In this document: piece after piece, positions 8,601-17,915 of the stretch
Numbering within the stretch: position 1 is the first letter of the stretch
Layout of the letters: the number at the start of each line of letters is the position of its first letter
DNA from: Falsirhodobacter xinxiangensis
GTDB taxonomy: Bacteria; Pseudomonadota; Alphaproteobacteria; Rhodobacterales; Rhodobacteraceae
Assembly (NCBI RefSeq): GCF_004959935.1
Contig: NZ_SMYN01000005.1
Span: 62,001 to 126,000, forward strand
DNA: 64,000 bases
Direction: 5' to 3'
Translations under genes and position numbers: made by a program
Notes under the pieces: model-generated
What the model saw: only the letters and a program-made list of their open reading frames with translations
Told to the model about the DNA's origin: nothing
Databases searched by the model: none

Positions 8601-9514
8601 TGGCACGCTTGAATTTCATCCTGCCGGTCGTCGCGGTTGCCGTCATCGGTGCGCTGTCCTCGATCTATATCGTGGACGAACGCGAAAAGGCGCTGGTCTT
8701 GCAATTCGGTCAGGTCAAGGCCGTGCGCGAGGAGCCGGGCATAGGTTTCAAGGTGCCGCTGATCCAAGAGGTCGTCACCTATGACGGGCGCATCCTGTCG
8801 CTGATGACCCAGCCGCTGGAAGTCACGCCGCTGGACGACCGCCGCCTGATCGTGGACGCCTTTGCGCGCTGGCGGATCACGGACGTGGTTGAATTCCGCG
8901 AATCCGTCGGATCGGAAGGCGAGGCCGCCGCACAGGCCCGGCTGGAGCGGATTTTGTCCGCCGCCATCCGCGAAGTGCTTGGCTCGGTCCCGTCGAACCG
9001 TGTGCTGTCCGAAGACCGCATCCCGCTGATGGTCCAGATCCGCGAGATTGCGCGCCGTCAGGCCCAGTCGCTGGGCATCGACGTGATCGACGTGCGCCTG
9101 ACCCGCACCGACCTGCCGGAGCAGAACCTGACCGCCACCTATGCGCGGATGCAGGCCGAACGCCAGCGCGAGGCCGCGGACGAGATCGCACGCGGGAACG
9201 AGGCTGCCCAGCGCATCCGCGCCAGCGCCGACCGGACCGTGGTGGAACTGACATCCGAAGCCCGTTCGCAGGCCGAGGTTGTGCGAGGCGAGGCCGATGC
9301 GCAGCGCAACCGCATCTATGCCGATGCCTTCGGGCGCGATCCGGAATTCTTCGCCTTCACCCGCTCGCTCACCTCCTATCAGCGGGCGCTGCAGGGCGAC
9401 AACAGCTCCATCGTGATGGAGCCGACCAGCGAATTCTTCGAGTACCTGCGCAGCGACCGCGGAGGGGCGCCGGCCCCTGCGCCGTCCGCCGGGCCGGTCA
9501 CCGAAGGTCAGTGA
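8600..9514 (+). CDS. hflC: HflC, membrane regulator of FtsH protease
   Basis: Partner of HflK. The 304-residue protein has an N-terminal membrane anchor (FILPVVAVAVIGALSSIYIV), the band-7 domain with the typical VDERE.ALVLQFGQVK, and a coiled coil (about 185-240, rich in Glu, Arg and Ala). Translation is coupled to hflK through a TGATG overlap. A terminator follows directly, so hflKC ends here and the DegP-type gene downstream has its own promoter. The hflK-hflC-degP order is frequent in alphaproteobacteria and joins membrane and periplasmic quality control. Confidence 0.95.
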   Translation: MARLNFILPVVAVAVIGALSSIYIVDEREKALVLQFGQVKAVREEPGIGFKVPLIQEVVTYDGRILSLMTQPLEVTPLDDRRLIVDAFARWRITDVVEFRESVGSEGEAAAQARLERILSAAIREVLGSVPSNRVLSEDRIPLMVQIREIARRQAQSLGIDVIDVRLTRTDLPEQNLTATYARMQAERQREAADEIARGNEAAQRIRASADRTVVELTSEARSQAEVVRGEADAQRNRIYADAFGRDPEFFAFTRSLTSYQRALQGDNSSIVMEPTSEFFEYLRSDRGGAPAPAPSAGPVTEGQ

Positions 9515-9518
9515 AAAA

Positions 9519-9543
9519 AAGGCCGCCCGCGTGGCGGCCTTTT
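9519..9543 (+). terminator. rho-independent terminator after hflC
   Basis: AAGGCCGCC (9519-9527), loop CGCGT, GGCGGCCTT (9533-9541) then TT; an A-run precedes it, so it may also work on the opposite strand. Confidence 0.85.
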
Positions 9544-9682
9544 ACGTTACAATCCGTCACACCCATTTGACGCCGCGCGACGGGGGTTTGCATTGCGAAA
9601 ACCGCCCCCTAATTGTCATTTGATGTGCATGAGACCCGGCACCGCGCCGGGCCGCGTTACGCAATTCGAAAAGGAGTTCGGG

Positions 9683-11146
9683 GTGCCGTCAAACGCCAAA
9701 ACCAAGAACCGCAGCATCCTGCGTTCGGCAACTGCACTGGGCCTTGCCGCCGCAGTGGCACTGGGGCCGATGACCGCGCTGCCCGCACTGGCGCAGGGCG
9801 CGCCGGAAAGCTTCGCCGACCTGGCGCAGTCGATCAGCCCGTCGGTCGTGAACATCACCACGACCACCACCGTCGCAGCCTCTACCGAGGGCGGGCCGAT
9901 GGTGCCGCCCGGATCGCCGTTCGAGGATTTCTTCCGCGACTTCATGGAACGGCAGAACCCCGGCCAGCAGGAGCCGCGCCGGTCCGAGGCGCTGGGCTCG
10001 GGCTTCGTGATTTCCGAGGATGGCTATATCGTCACCAACAACCACGTCATCGAAGGCGCGGACGACATCCAGATCGAGTTCTTCTCGGGCAAGACGCTTC
10101 AGGCCGAACTGGTCGGAACCGACCCCAAGACCGACATCGCGCTGCTTAAGGTTCAAAGCGACGAGCCGCTTCCGCACGTGCCTTTCGGCGACAGCGACCT
10201 GATGCGCGTGGGCGACTGGGTTCTGGCCATGGGCAACCCGCTGGGGCAGGGCTTCTCGGTGTCGTCGGGGATCGTGTCGGCGCGGAACCGTGCGCTGTCG
10301 GGCACCTATGACGACTACATCCAGACCGACGCGGCGATCAACCGCGGCAACTCGGGCGGGCCGCTGTTCAACATGGACGGGCAGGTGATCGGCGTGAACA
10401 CCGCGATCCTGTCGCCGAACGGCGGGTCGATCGGGATCGGCTTCTCCATGGCGTCGAACGTGGTCACCAAGGTCGTCGATCAGCTGCGAGAGTTCGGGGA
10501 AACCCGTCGTGGCTGGCTGGGCGTTCGCATTCAAGACGTGACGCCGGACGTGGCCGAGGCGATGGGCCTTGAAGCTGCCGCGGGCGCGCTGATCACCGAC
10601 GTGCCGGACGGTCCCGCCAAGGACGGCGGGATGCAGGCGGGCGACATCGTGCAAAGCTTTGCCGGGCAGGAGGTCAAGGACACGCGCGATCTGGTCCGCC
10701 GCGTGGCCGATGCCCCGATCGGCGAAGGCGTTCAGGTCGTCGTTCTGCGCGAGGGCCGCACCCAGACGCTGGAGATCACGCTTGGCCGCCGTGAGGAGGC
10801 CGAGGGCGAGACGACACCTGCCGCTGCCCAGCGCCAGCCCGAGCAGACCAACGGAGAGCTGCTGGGCATGACCCTGACCCCGGTGACGCCGCAGATCATC
10901 GGCGAGCTGGGCCTGCCCGACGGCGCCGCAGGGCTGGTCGTGACGCATGTTGATCAGGTGTCCGAAGCCTTTGCCAAGGGCCTGCGCGACGGCGATCTGA
11001 TCACCGAGGCGGGGCAGCAGCCGGTTGCGCGTCTTGCCGATCTGCAATCGCGGATCACCGAAGCGAAGGAGGCGGGGCGTAAATCGCTTCTGCTGCTGAT
11101 CCGCCGCGGTGGCGATCCGCGCTTCGTGGCTCTGGCAATCGAATAA
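9683..11146 (+). CDS. degP: DegP/MucD-type periplasmic serine protease
   Basis: Do-family protease and chaperone for misfolded envelope proteins, 487 residues. A GTG start at 9683 is chosen over upstream ATGs because AAGGAG (9671-9676) sits 6 nt before it and it opens directly into a signal peptide ending near ALPALAQG. The trypsin-like domain has the catalytic triad in NNHVIEGADDI (His), DIALLKV (Asp) and RGNSGGPL (Ser). Two PDZ domains follow: the first begins around RRGWLGVRIQDVTPD and the second around LGMTLTPVTPQ, separated by a Gln/Glu-rich linker. A terminator follows at once. Confidence 0.92.
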   Translation: MPSNAKTKNRSILRSATALGLAAAVALGPMTALPALAQGAPESFADLAQSISPSVVNITTTTTVAASTEGGPMVPPGSPFEDFFRDFMERQNPGQQEPRRSEALGSGFVISEDGYIVTNNHVIEGADDIQIEFFSGKTLQAELVGTDPKTDIALLKVQSDEPLPHVPFGDSDLMRVGDWVLAMGNPLGQGFSVSSGIVSARNRALSGTYDDYIQTDAAINRGNSGGPLFNMDGQVIGVNTAILSPNGGSIGIGFSMASNVVTKVVDQLREFGETRRGWLGVRIQDVTPDVAEAMGLEAAAGALITDVPDGPAKDGGMQAGDIVQSFAGQEVKDTRDLVRRVADAPIGEGVQVVVLREGRTQTLEITLGRREEAEGETTPAAAQRQPEQTNGELLGMTLTPVTPQIIGELGLPDGAAGLVVTHVDQVSEAFAKGLRDGDLITEAGQQPVARLADLQSRITEAKEAGRKSLLLLIRRGGDPRFVALAIE

Positions 11147-11150
11147 GGGG

Positions 11151-11173
11151 AAAGGCGGCGAAAGCCGCCTTTT

Positions 11174-11174
<1 letters not shown>
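11151..11174. terminator. bidirectional rho-independent terminator
   Basis: AAAGGCGGC, GAAA tetraloop, GCCGCCTTT then TT. It lies between the convergent degP-type gene and the lipoprotein gene, whose stop codon ends at 11174, so it can serve both strands. Confidence 0.85.
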
Positions 11175-11952
<778 letters not shown>

Positions 11953-11953
<1 letters not shown>

Positions 11954-13365
11954 TGTCCGCCCCCGATCCCCGCCGCTGGTGGGCGATGGCCTGCCTTCTG
12001 CTGGCCAACTTCATGAACCTGATCGACGTGACCATCGTGAACGTGGCGCTGCCGTCGATGGAACGGGGATTGGGCGCGACATCGTCCGAGATCGAATGGG
12101 TCTCGGCCATCTATGTGCTGTGTTTCGCGCTGGGCCTGCTGCCATTCGGGCGGCTGGGCGATATCGTGGGGCGCAAGCGGATGTTTCTGGCGGGCTGCGG
12201 GCTGTTCACGCTCGGGTCCGCATTGTGCGGGCTGGCGCCGGATATCGGCACGCTGATCGCGGCGCGGGCGTTTCAGGGCATGGGCGCGGCGGTGATGACG
12301 CCGCAGGTGCTGGCCATCGCGCAGGTGATCTTTCCGCCCGACGAACGGGGCAGCGCGTTTTCGCTGTTCGGCGTGACGGCCAGCCTTGCGTCGGTGTCCG
12401 GCCCGCTGATCGGCGGGGCATTGATCTTCGCCGATGTCTGGGGGCTGGGCTGGCGGCCGATCTTCCTTGTCAACGTGCCGATCGGGATTCTGGCGGTGAT
12501 CGCGGGGATACGGCTGATCCCGCCGACGCCGCCGAACCCGGCGCTGCGGATGGATTTCGTCGGCGTTCTCGTCTTCGGGGCGGCAATCATCCTGATGGTC
12601 TTCCCGTTGATCGAAGGGCGGGTCTATGGCTGGCCGTGGTGGATCTTTGCGCTGATGGCGGGATCGGTGCTGGCCGGGGCGCTGTTCGTCTGGTGGCAGC
12701 ATCGGCGCGCGGCGGGGGGGCACACGCAGCTTCTGCCGGTGACGCTGATCGGCAACCGGACCTATGCGCTGGGCGTCTTCGTCACGATGATGCTGTTTTC
12801 GGGGATACCGGGGCTGTTCCTGATCCTCGCGATCTTCTTCCAGTCGGGCTTCGGGCTGACGCCGCTGGAATCGGGGCTGGCGACGATGCCGTTCCCTTGC
12901 GGCGTGCTGCTTGCCTCCTTCGTCTCGGGCCGGCTCGGATCGCGGTATCTGCGGCCAAGGTTGGCGACGGGGGCAGGGCTGTTGGCGCTGGGCATGGCCT
13001 TCCTGCACTTCACCATTGCCCGCACGGTGGCGCCGCTTGACCATTGGGACTTCGTGCCGCCGCTGCTGGTCTGCGGCACGGGGATGGGGCTGACGGTGGC
13101 CAGCCTGTTCCAGACCATCCTTGCCGGGGTGCCGCCGCAAGATGCGGGGTCGGGGTCGGGCGCGCTTCAGGCGTTCCAGCAGGTCGGCGCGGCGCTTGGC
13201 ATCGCGCTGGTGGGGCAGATCTTCTTTTCGACGCTGGACGGGCAGGGCAGCCACGTTCAGGCGGCGACCAACGCGACCTGGTATCAGATCGCGATGTTCA
13301 GCGTGATGGTCTGCCTCGTGCCGTTCCTTAGGAAACGTCAGCCGCAGGAACCAGCGCGACCTTAG
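11953..13365 (+). CDS. DHA2-family MFS drug exporter
   Basis: A 470-residue inner-membrane protein with about 14 hydrophobic segments, the pattern of the EmrB/QacA (DHA2) proton antiporters. Motif A appears as LGDIVGRKRMFLAG after TM2, and TM1 has the family pattern NFMNLIDVTIVNVALPS with the conserved Asp. Antiporter motif C is recognisable around LASVSGPLIGGAL. It is translationally coupled to fdxE. Its last 38 bp overlap the 3' end of convergent phaZ. No membrane-fusion partner (EmrA type) is next to it, so it may act alone. Substrate unknown. Confidence 0.88.
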
Positions 13366-14599
13366 GTTTCGGCGCGTTGGCGTCGATGAACTTCAGCACC
13401 AGCGGGCGGATGTTGGTCCGCCAGCTTTTGCCCGCGAAGATGCCGTAATGGCCCGCGCCGGGTTCCAGATGCTGCGCCTTCTTGGAATCCGGCAGCCCGG
13501 TCAGCAGACGGTGCGCCGCCACGCATTGACCGGGGGAGGAGATGTCGTCCTTCTCTCCCTCGACCGTGATGACGGCGACATCGGTGATCGCGCCAATATC
13601 GACGCGGCGGCCTTCGACGAAGAAATCGTTGTTCGCGATCTCGCCGTTCTTGAAGATGCGTTCGACGGTCGAAAGATAGAACTCCGCCGTCATGTCCATC
13701 ACGGCAAGGTATTCGTCATAGAAGCGGTTATGCGCGTCGTGGTCCGACGCGGTGCCGTTCGCCACGGCAAGGATCTGGTCGGTGAAGGCCTTGGAATGGC
13801 GTTCGGCGTTCATCGACATGAAGCTGGAAAGCTGAAGCAGCCCCGGATAGACCGCCCGCCCCGCGCCCTTGTATTTGAAGCCGACCTGCTGGATCGCCAT
13901 CTGCTCCAACTGGCCCATGTTGATCCGGTGGCCGAAATCGGTGACGTCGGACGGGGTTGCGTCCGGGTCGATCGGCCCGCCGATCAGCGTTAGCGTGCGC
14001 GGCTGGGCCTTGGGGTCCTCGGCCGCGAGATAGGCGGTGGCGGCAAGGGTCAGCGGTGCCGGCTGGCAGACCGCGACCACGTTGATGTCTGGGCCGAGCG
14101 CCTTCATGAACTCGACCAGATACAGCGTGTAATCTTCCACGTCGAACTTGCCTGCCGACACGGGAATGTCGCGGGCGTTGATCCAATCGGTCACATAAAC
14201 TTCGCAATCGGGCAGCAAACTCGCCACGGTTGAGCGGCAGAGCGTGGCATAGTGCCCCGACATGGGCGCGACCAAAAGCACGCGGCGCGGCATCGGGTCA
14301 CGCCGGCGCACCGAGAAATGGATCAGGTTGCCAAAGGGTTTTTCCACCACAGTGCGGATATCGACCAGATGATCCGTCCCGTCCGACCCGACGATGGACC
14401 GGATGCCCCAACCGGGCTTGGCCACCATTCGCGCAAAGCTTCGTTCGGTCACCTTGCCCCAGGCCTGGGCCAGCGTCAGGAACGGGTTCATCGACAGCGC
14501 GAACGCGGGATAGGACCCCATGGCGGATGCCGTGGCCCCAAGCCATTCGTTCGTGTTGCGGACGCTTTCCATGAGATCGTAGGGTGCCATATTGTTCAT
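13328..14599 (-). CDS. phaZ: intracellular PHB depolymerase
   Basis: A 423-residue enzyme that mobilises stored polyhydroxybutyrate granules. The nucleophile is cysteine, C178 in VAVCQPAPLT, the hallmark of the PhaZ1 type of intracellular depolymerase, where Cys replaces Ser. The probable catalytic His is in GAGHYGIF near the C-terminus, with an acidic residue in VEGEKDDISS. There is no signal peptide, as expected. Start ATG at 14599 with AAGGAG five bases upstream; an earlier in-frame start has no such site. It is divergent from phaC, with only 74 bp between the two starts, so synthesis and breakdown genes share a control region. Confidence 0.93.
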   Translation of the reverse strand: MNNMAPYDLMESVRNTNEWLGATASAMGSYPAFALSMNPFLTLAQAWGKVTERSFARMVAKPGWGIRSIVGSDGTDHLVDIRTVVEKPFGNLIHFSVRRRDPMPRRVLLVAPMSGHYATLCRSTVASLLPDCEVYVTDWINARDIPVSAGKFDVEDYTLYLVEFMKALGPDINVVAVCQPAPLTLAATAYLAAEDPKAQPRTLTLIGGPIDPDATPSDVTDFGHRINMGQLEQMAIQQVGFKYKGAGRAVYPGLLQLSSFMSMNAERHSKAFTDQILAVANGTASDHDAHNRFYDEYLAVMDMTAEFYLSTVERIFKNGEIANNDFFVEGRRVDIGAITDVAVITVEGEKDDISSPGQCVAAHRLLTGLPDSKKAQHLEPGAGHYGIFAGKSWRTNIRPLVLKFIDANAPKPKVALVPAADVS

Positions 14600-14673
14600 G
14601 ACGTCTCCTTGCCCGCGCGGGGGCGTCGTGGCGGCAATGCTGCACGGCAGAAAGATAGAGGGGAACGGGTCGC

Positions 14674-16455
14674 ATGACAACAACCGAAGACCGCGCCGCG
14701 CAAAGCCGTGAACGACTGGCCGCCAACATGGCCCGGATCGAGGAGTTGACGCAGCGTCTGACCGCAGCCGTTTCGCAGCGCAAACCCTCGGACAAGGGGC
14801 TGCACGGACCGGGCGAGGATGTGTTCGTCAAGGCCGCGATGGCATGGATGCAGGATGCCGTCCAGAACCCTGCCAAGATCATGGAACAGCAGATCGCCTT
14901 CTGGGGGCGCAGCCTGACGCATTATGTCGAGGCGCAGCAGGCACTGGCGCGCGGCGAATTGCGCGCCCCTGCCGATCCGGGACCCAAGGACAAGCGGTTC
15001 GCCAATCCGCTTTGGGACACGCATCCCTATTTCAACTTCATCAAGCAGCAATACCTGATGAACGCCGAAGCAATCCAGCGCGGGGTCGCGCAGTTGGAGC
15101 ATCTGGCCCCGGCGGACAAGAAGCGGATCGAATATTTCTCGAAGCAGATCGTGGATATGATGGCGCCGACGAACTTCTTCGGCACCAATCCCGATGCGCT
15201 GGAACGGGCGTTGGCGACGGATGGCGAAAGCGTGGTGAAGGGGCTGGAGAACCTCGTCCGCGATGTCGAAGCGAATGGCGGCGAGCTTCTGGTGACGCTG
15301 GCCGACCCGACCGCCTTTGCGGTGGGCGAGAATATCGCGACCGCCGAGGGTCGGGTCGTCTTCCGCAACCGGATGATGGAGTTGATCCAATACGCGCCGA
15401 CCACCGAAAAGGTGCGCAAGCTGCCGATCGTGCTGTTCCCGCCATGGATCAACAAGTTCTACATCCTGGATCTGAAGCCGCAAAACAGCCTGATCCGCTG
15501 GATCGTCGGTCAGGGATACACCCTGTTCGTGGTCAGCTGGGTGAACCCCGACGCCAGCTATGCCGATACTGGATTGGACGATTACATCCGCGACGGATAC
15601 CTCGCCGCCATCGACGAGGCGCGGCGCATCTGCGGCACGAAGCAAGTCAACGCCATCGGCTATTGCATCGCGGGGACGACGCTGGCGTTGACGCTGGCGC
15701 ATCTGCAGAAGCAAAAGCAGAACCCGGTGCGGTCGGCGACCTTCTTCACCACCCTCACGGATTTTTCCGACACGGGCGAATTTACCGTCTTTCTGAACGA
15801 TGATTTCGTGGATGGGATCGAACGGCAGGTGGCACAGGCCGGGTATCTGGCCAAGACCTTCATGTCGCGGACCTTCAGTTTCCTGCGCTCGAACGATCTT
15901 GTCTATGCGCCCGCGATCCGCAGCTACATGATGGGCGAGGCGCCTCCGGCCTTCGATCTGCTGTATTGGAACGGGGACGGGACGAACCTTCCGGCGAAGA
16001 TGGCGGTCGAATACCTGCGCGGGCTTTGCCAGAAGGACGGGTTCGTGCGCGGCGTGTTCCCCGTGCTGGGCGAGCCCGTATCCATCACCGATGTGAAGGT
16101 GCCGCTCTGCGCCATCGCCTGCGAGGGCGATCACATCGCGGACTGGAAATCGTCGTTCAACGGGGTGGCGCAGTTCGGATCGAAGGACAAGACCTTCATC
16201 CTGTCGCAGTCGGGGCATATCGCCGGGATCGTCAATCCACCGTCCAAGGGCAAATACGGCCATTACGTGAACGACGCCCCGATGACGACGCCCGAGGTGT
16301 TCCGCGAGGGGGCGGAGTTCCATCCGGGGTCGTGGTGGGCGCGGTGGGAGGCATGGCTACGTCCGCAGGCCGGCCCGCTGGTCGCCGCTCGCGCGCTGGA
16401 TGATTCGATGGGCGATCCGGCCCCCGGGCGATATGTGCTTTCCGTAAGTGCATGA
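14674..16455 (+). CDS. phaC: class I polyhydroxyalkanoate synthase
   Basis: Polymerises (R)-3-hydroxyacyl-CoA into PHA at the granule surface. The length of 593 residues is normal for class I. The lipase-like box is G-Y-C331-I-A-G, with Cys as nucleophile. The catalytic Asp is in CEGDHIADW and the His in SQSGHIAG near the C-terminus. The start ATG at 14674 follows a GAGGGGAA stretch. It is the first gene of phaC-phaP-phaR, although phaP also has its own promoter about 120 bp downstream. phaA/phaB (thiolase and reductase) are not in the window. Confidence 0.96.
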   Translation: MTTTEDRAAQSRERLAANMARIEELTQRLTAAVSQRKPSDKGLHGPGEDVFVKAAMAWMQDAVQNPAKIMEQQIAFWGRSLTHYVEAQQALARGELRAPADPGPKDKRFANPLWDTHPYFNFIKQQYLMNAEAIQRGVAQLEHLAPADKKRIEYFSKQIVDMMAPTNFFGTNPDALERALATDGESVVKGLENLVRDVEANGGELLVTLADPTAFAVGENIATAEGRVVFRNRMMELIQYAPTTEKVRKLPIVLFPPWINKFYILDLKPQNSLIRWIVGQGYTLFVVSWVNPDASYADTGLDDYIRDGYLAAIDEARRICGTKQVNAIGYCIAGTTLALTLAHLQKQKQNPVRSATFFTTLTDFSDTGEFTVFLNDDFVDGIERQVAQAGYLAKTFMSRTFSFLRSNDLVYAPAIRSYMMGEAPPAFDLLYWNGDGTNLPAKMAVEYLRGLCQKDGFVRGVFPVLGEPVSITDVKVPLCAIACEGDHIADWKSSFNGVAQFGSKDKTFILSQSGHIAGIVNPPSKGKYGHYVNDAPMTTPEVFREGAEFHPGSWWARWEAWLRPQAGPLVAARALDDSMGDPAPGRYVLSVSA

Positions 16456-16499
16456 TTGAAAAACGATCTGCATAATTTTGCCGCGTCGCAGAGAAAAAC

Positions 16500-16528
16500 T
16501 TGATTTTCTGCGGTGCAGCATTTATCTT
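16500..16528 (+). promoter_or_regulatory. phaP promoter with embedded PhaR operator
   Basis: TTGATT (16500-16505), 17-bp spacer, TATCTT (16523-16528). Inside the spacer lies CTGCGGTGCAG (16508-16518), an exact CTGC-N3-GCAG site, the form reported for PhaR of Rhodobacter and Paracoccus. Repressor bound here would cover the promoter core, which fits known PhaR repression of phasin until polymer is present. Confidence 0.75.
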
Positions 16529-16576
16529 TCTGTCATGATCAATCGCGGGTCGATCTGCCCGGACAGGAGCAAGATT

Positions 16577-17032
16577 ATGAACACGAACACCGACTACACC
16601 AAAGCTTTCCAGGACATGCTGGCGAACTTCCCCGTCGATACGCAGGCGTTCCAGAACGCATTCAAGACGCAGGCCGTCCTGACCGAGAAGATGTCGCGCG
16701 TCGCGCTGGAAGCGGCCGAGAAATCGACCGAGATTTCGGCCAAGTGGGCCAAGGACACCTTCGCTCGCATCGGTGAAGTGTCGCGCGCCAAGACCGAGCC
16801 GACCGAATACACCAAAGCCGCTTCGGACTTCGCGACCTCGGCTGCCGAGATCGCTGCCGAGAACATGGCCGCCTTTGCCGAAGTGGCGAAGAAGGTCCAG
16901 ATGGAAACGGTCGAACTGATGCTGGCCGCCGGCAAGGACATCTCGGAAGACGTGACCTCGGCTGCGAAGAAGGCGACAAGCGACGTGACCTATGCCACGC
17001 GCAAGGCTGCGACGAACGCCTCGCCGGTCTAA
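16577..17032 (+). CDS. phaP: phasin, PHA granule surface protein
   Basis: A 151-residue, Ala/Lys/Glu-rich amphipathic helical protein that coats PHA granules. It starts MNTNTDYTKAFQDMLANFP at the ATG 16577 with AGGAGC six bases upstream. The body is almost entirely predicted amphipathic helix (TEKMSRVALEAAEKSTEISA and AAEIAAENMAAFAEVAKKVQ), and the tail is low-complexity. There is no signal peptide. Position between phaC and phaR, and the PhaR site in its promoter, support the assignment. A terminator follows at 17062-17094. Confidence 0.92.
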   Translation: MNTNTDYTKAFQDMLANFPVDTQAFQNAFKTQAVLTEKMSRVALEAAEKSTEISAKWAKDTFARIGEVSRAKTEPTEYTKAASDFATSAAEIAAENMAAFAEVAKKVQMETVELMLAAGKDISEDVTSAAKKATSDVTYATRKAATNASPV

Positions 17033-17061
17033 GACGCCTCCACTACGGTTTCCCCGGACAG

Positions 17062-17094
17062 GGGGCGGGTCATCGGCCCGCCCCTTCGTCTTTT
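17062..17094 (+). terminator. rho-independent terminator after phaP
   Basis: GGGGCGGG (17062-17069), 7-nt loop, CCCGCCCC (17077-17084), then TTCGTCTTTT. It separates the highly expressed phasin transcript from phaR. Confidence 0.8.
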
Positions 17095-17100
17095 CTGCGT

Positions 17101-17112
17101 CTGCGAAAGCAG
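17101..17112. promoter_or_regulatory. PhaR operator upstream of phaR
   Basis: CTGCGAAAGCAG is a perfect CTGC-N4-GCAG site 61 bp before the phaR start. It suggests autoregulation of phaR, as described in Paracoccus and Rhodobacter. I could not find a convincing -35/-10 pair here. Confidence 0.65.
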
Positions 17113-17172
17113 CCTTTCTTTTTGCATATCCGTAGCATAAACTTTTCACATGGGATTCATGGGAGGAGACCG

Positions 17173-17700
17173 ATGGCCGACACGCAAAAGCCGCTGCTGA
17201 TCAAGCGATATGCCAGCCGCCGTCTCTACAATACCGAAACCAGCGACTATGTGACGCTTGAGGACATCGCCCGCTTCATCCGCGAGGGGCGCGAGGTCCA
17301 GATCATCGACCTGAAATCGGGCGACGACCTGACCCGGCAATATCTGCTGCAGATCGTGGCCGAACATGAATCGCGGGGCGAAAACGTGCTGCCGCTGGCG
17401 GTGCTGACCGATCTTGTCCGCAGCTATACCAGCGGCGTGAATTCGGTGGTGCCGCAGTTTCTGGCAATGTCCTTCGACATGCTTCAGCAGAACCAGGCCA
17501 AGATGATGGAGAATTTCTCCACCCTGCCGATCGCGCAGGTTCCGGGCTTCGATGCGATGCGGAAGCAGCAGGAGGCCTTCATGAAGACGATGATGTCGGG
17601 CTGGGGGGCGGCGCCGCAACCCGAAGCCGCGCAGCCGGATGATCTGGCCGACATCAAGCGGCAGTTGGCCGAACTGCAGTCGAAACTGTCGAAGCTGTGA
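17173..17700 (+). CDS. phaR: PHA synthesis repressor PhaR
   Basis: A 175-residue repressor that binds both DNA and PHA polymer, releasing phaP when granules form. The N-terminal PHB_acc_N DNA-binding domain is clear: LLIKRYASRRLYNTETSDYV followed by TLEDIARFIREGREVQIID. The two PHB_acc repeats follow at about 75-115, and a Gln/Ala-rich tail ends in a short coiled coil (DIKRQLAELQSKLSKL). Start ATG at 17173 with GGAGGAG nearby. It sits downstream of phaP behind its own operator. The stop touches the 3' end of a small convergent reading frame. Confidence 0.95.
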   Translation: MADTQKPLLIKRYASRRLYNTETSDYVTLEDIARFIREGREVQIIDLKSGDDLTRQYLLQIVAEHESRGENVLPLAVLTDLVRSYTSGVNSVVPQFLAMSFDMLQQNQAKMMENFSTLPIAQVPGFDAMRKQQEAFMKTMMSGWGAAPQPEAAQPDDLADIKRQLAELQSKLSKL

Positions 17701-17841
17701 TCAGCGCCGCCGCAGCATGACTGCGGCGGAGGCCATCAGCGCTGCAGGTGCAAGAAGGCCGAGCGCGCCGAAGCTTGCTGCGGCTGCGATGGTGATCCCG
17801 GCGGCAAGGATCACAGTGGCGACAAGAAGGGCGATCTGCAT
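17701..17841 (-). CDS. possible 46-residue membrane protein
   Basis: A reading frame starting MQIALLVATVILAAG and ending LMASAAVMLRRR. It is almost wholly hydrophobic with a positively charged C-terminal cap, as in small hairpin membrane proteins. It lies convergent to phaR, immediately after its stop. There is no good ribosome site in front of the ATG, and the frame stays open further upstream without another ATG, so the true start or even its reality is uncertain. No family recognised. Confidence 0.3.
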   Translation of the reverse strand: MQIALLVATVILAAGITIAAAASFGALGLLAPAALMASAAVMLRRR

Positions 17842-17915
17842 GGTTGCAAGATCGTGTTCGTGCAGCTGGAAAGCAAGGTCTGGCTTTCGTTCCTGATATG
17901 TTCTAATCCTGGGGG

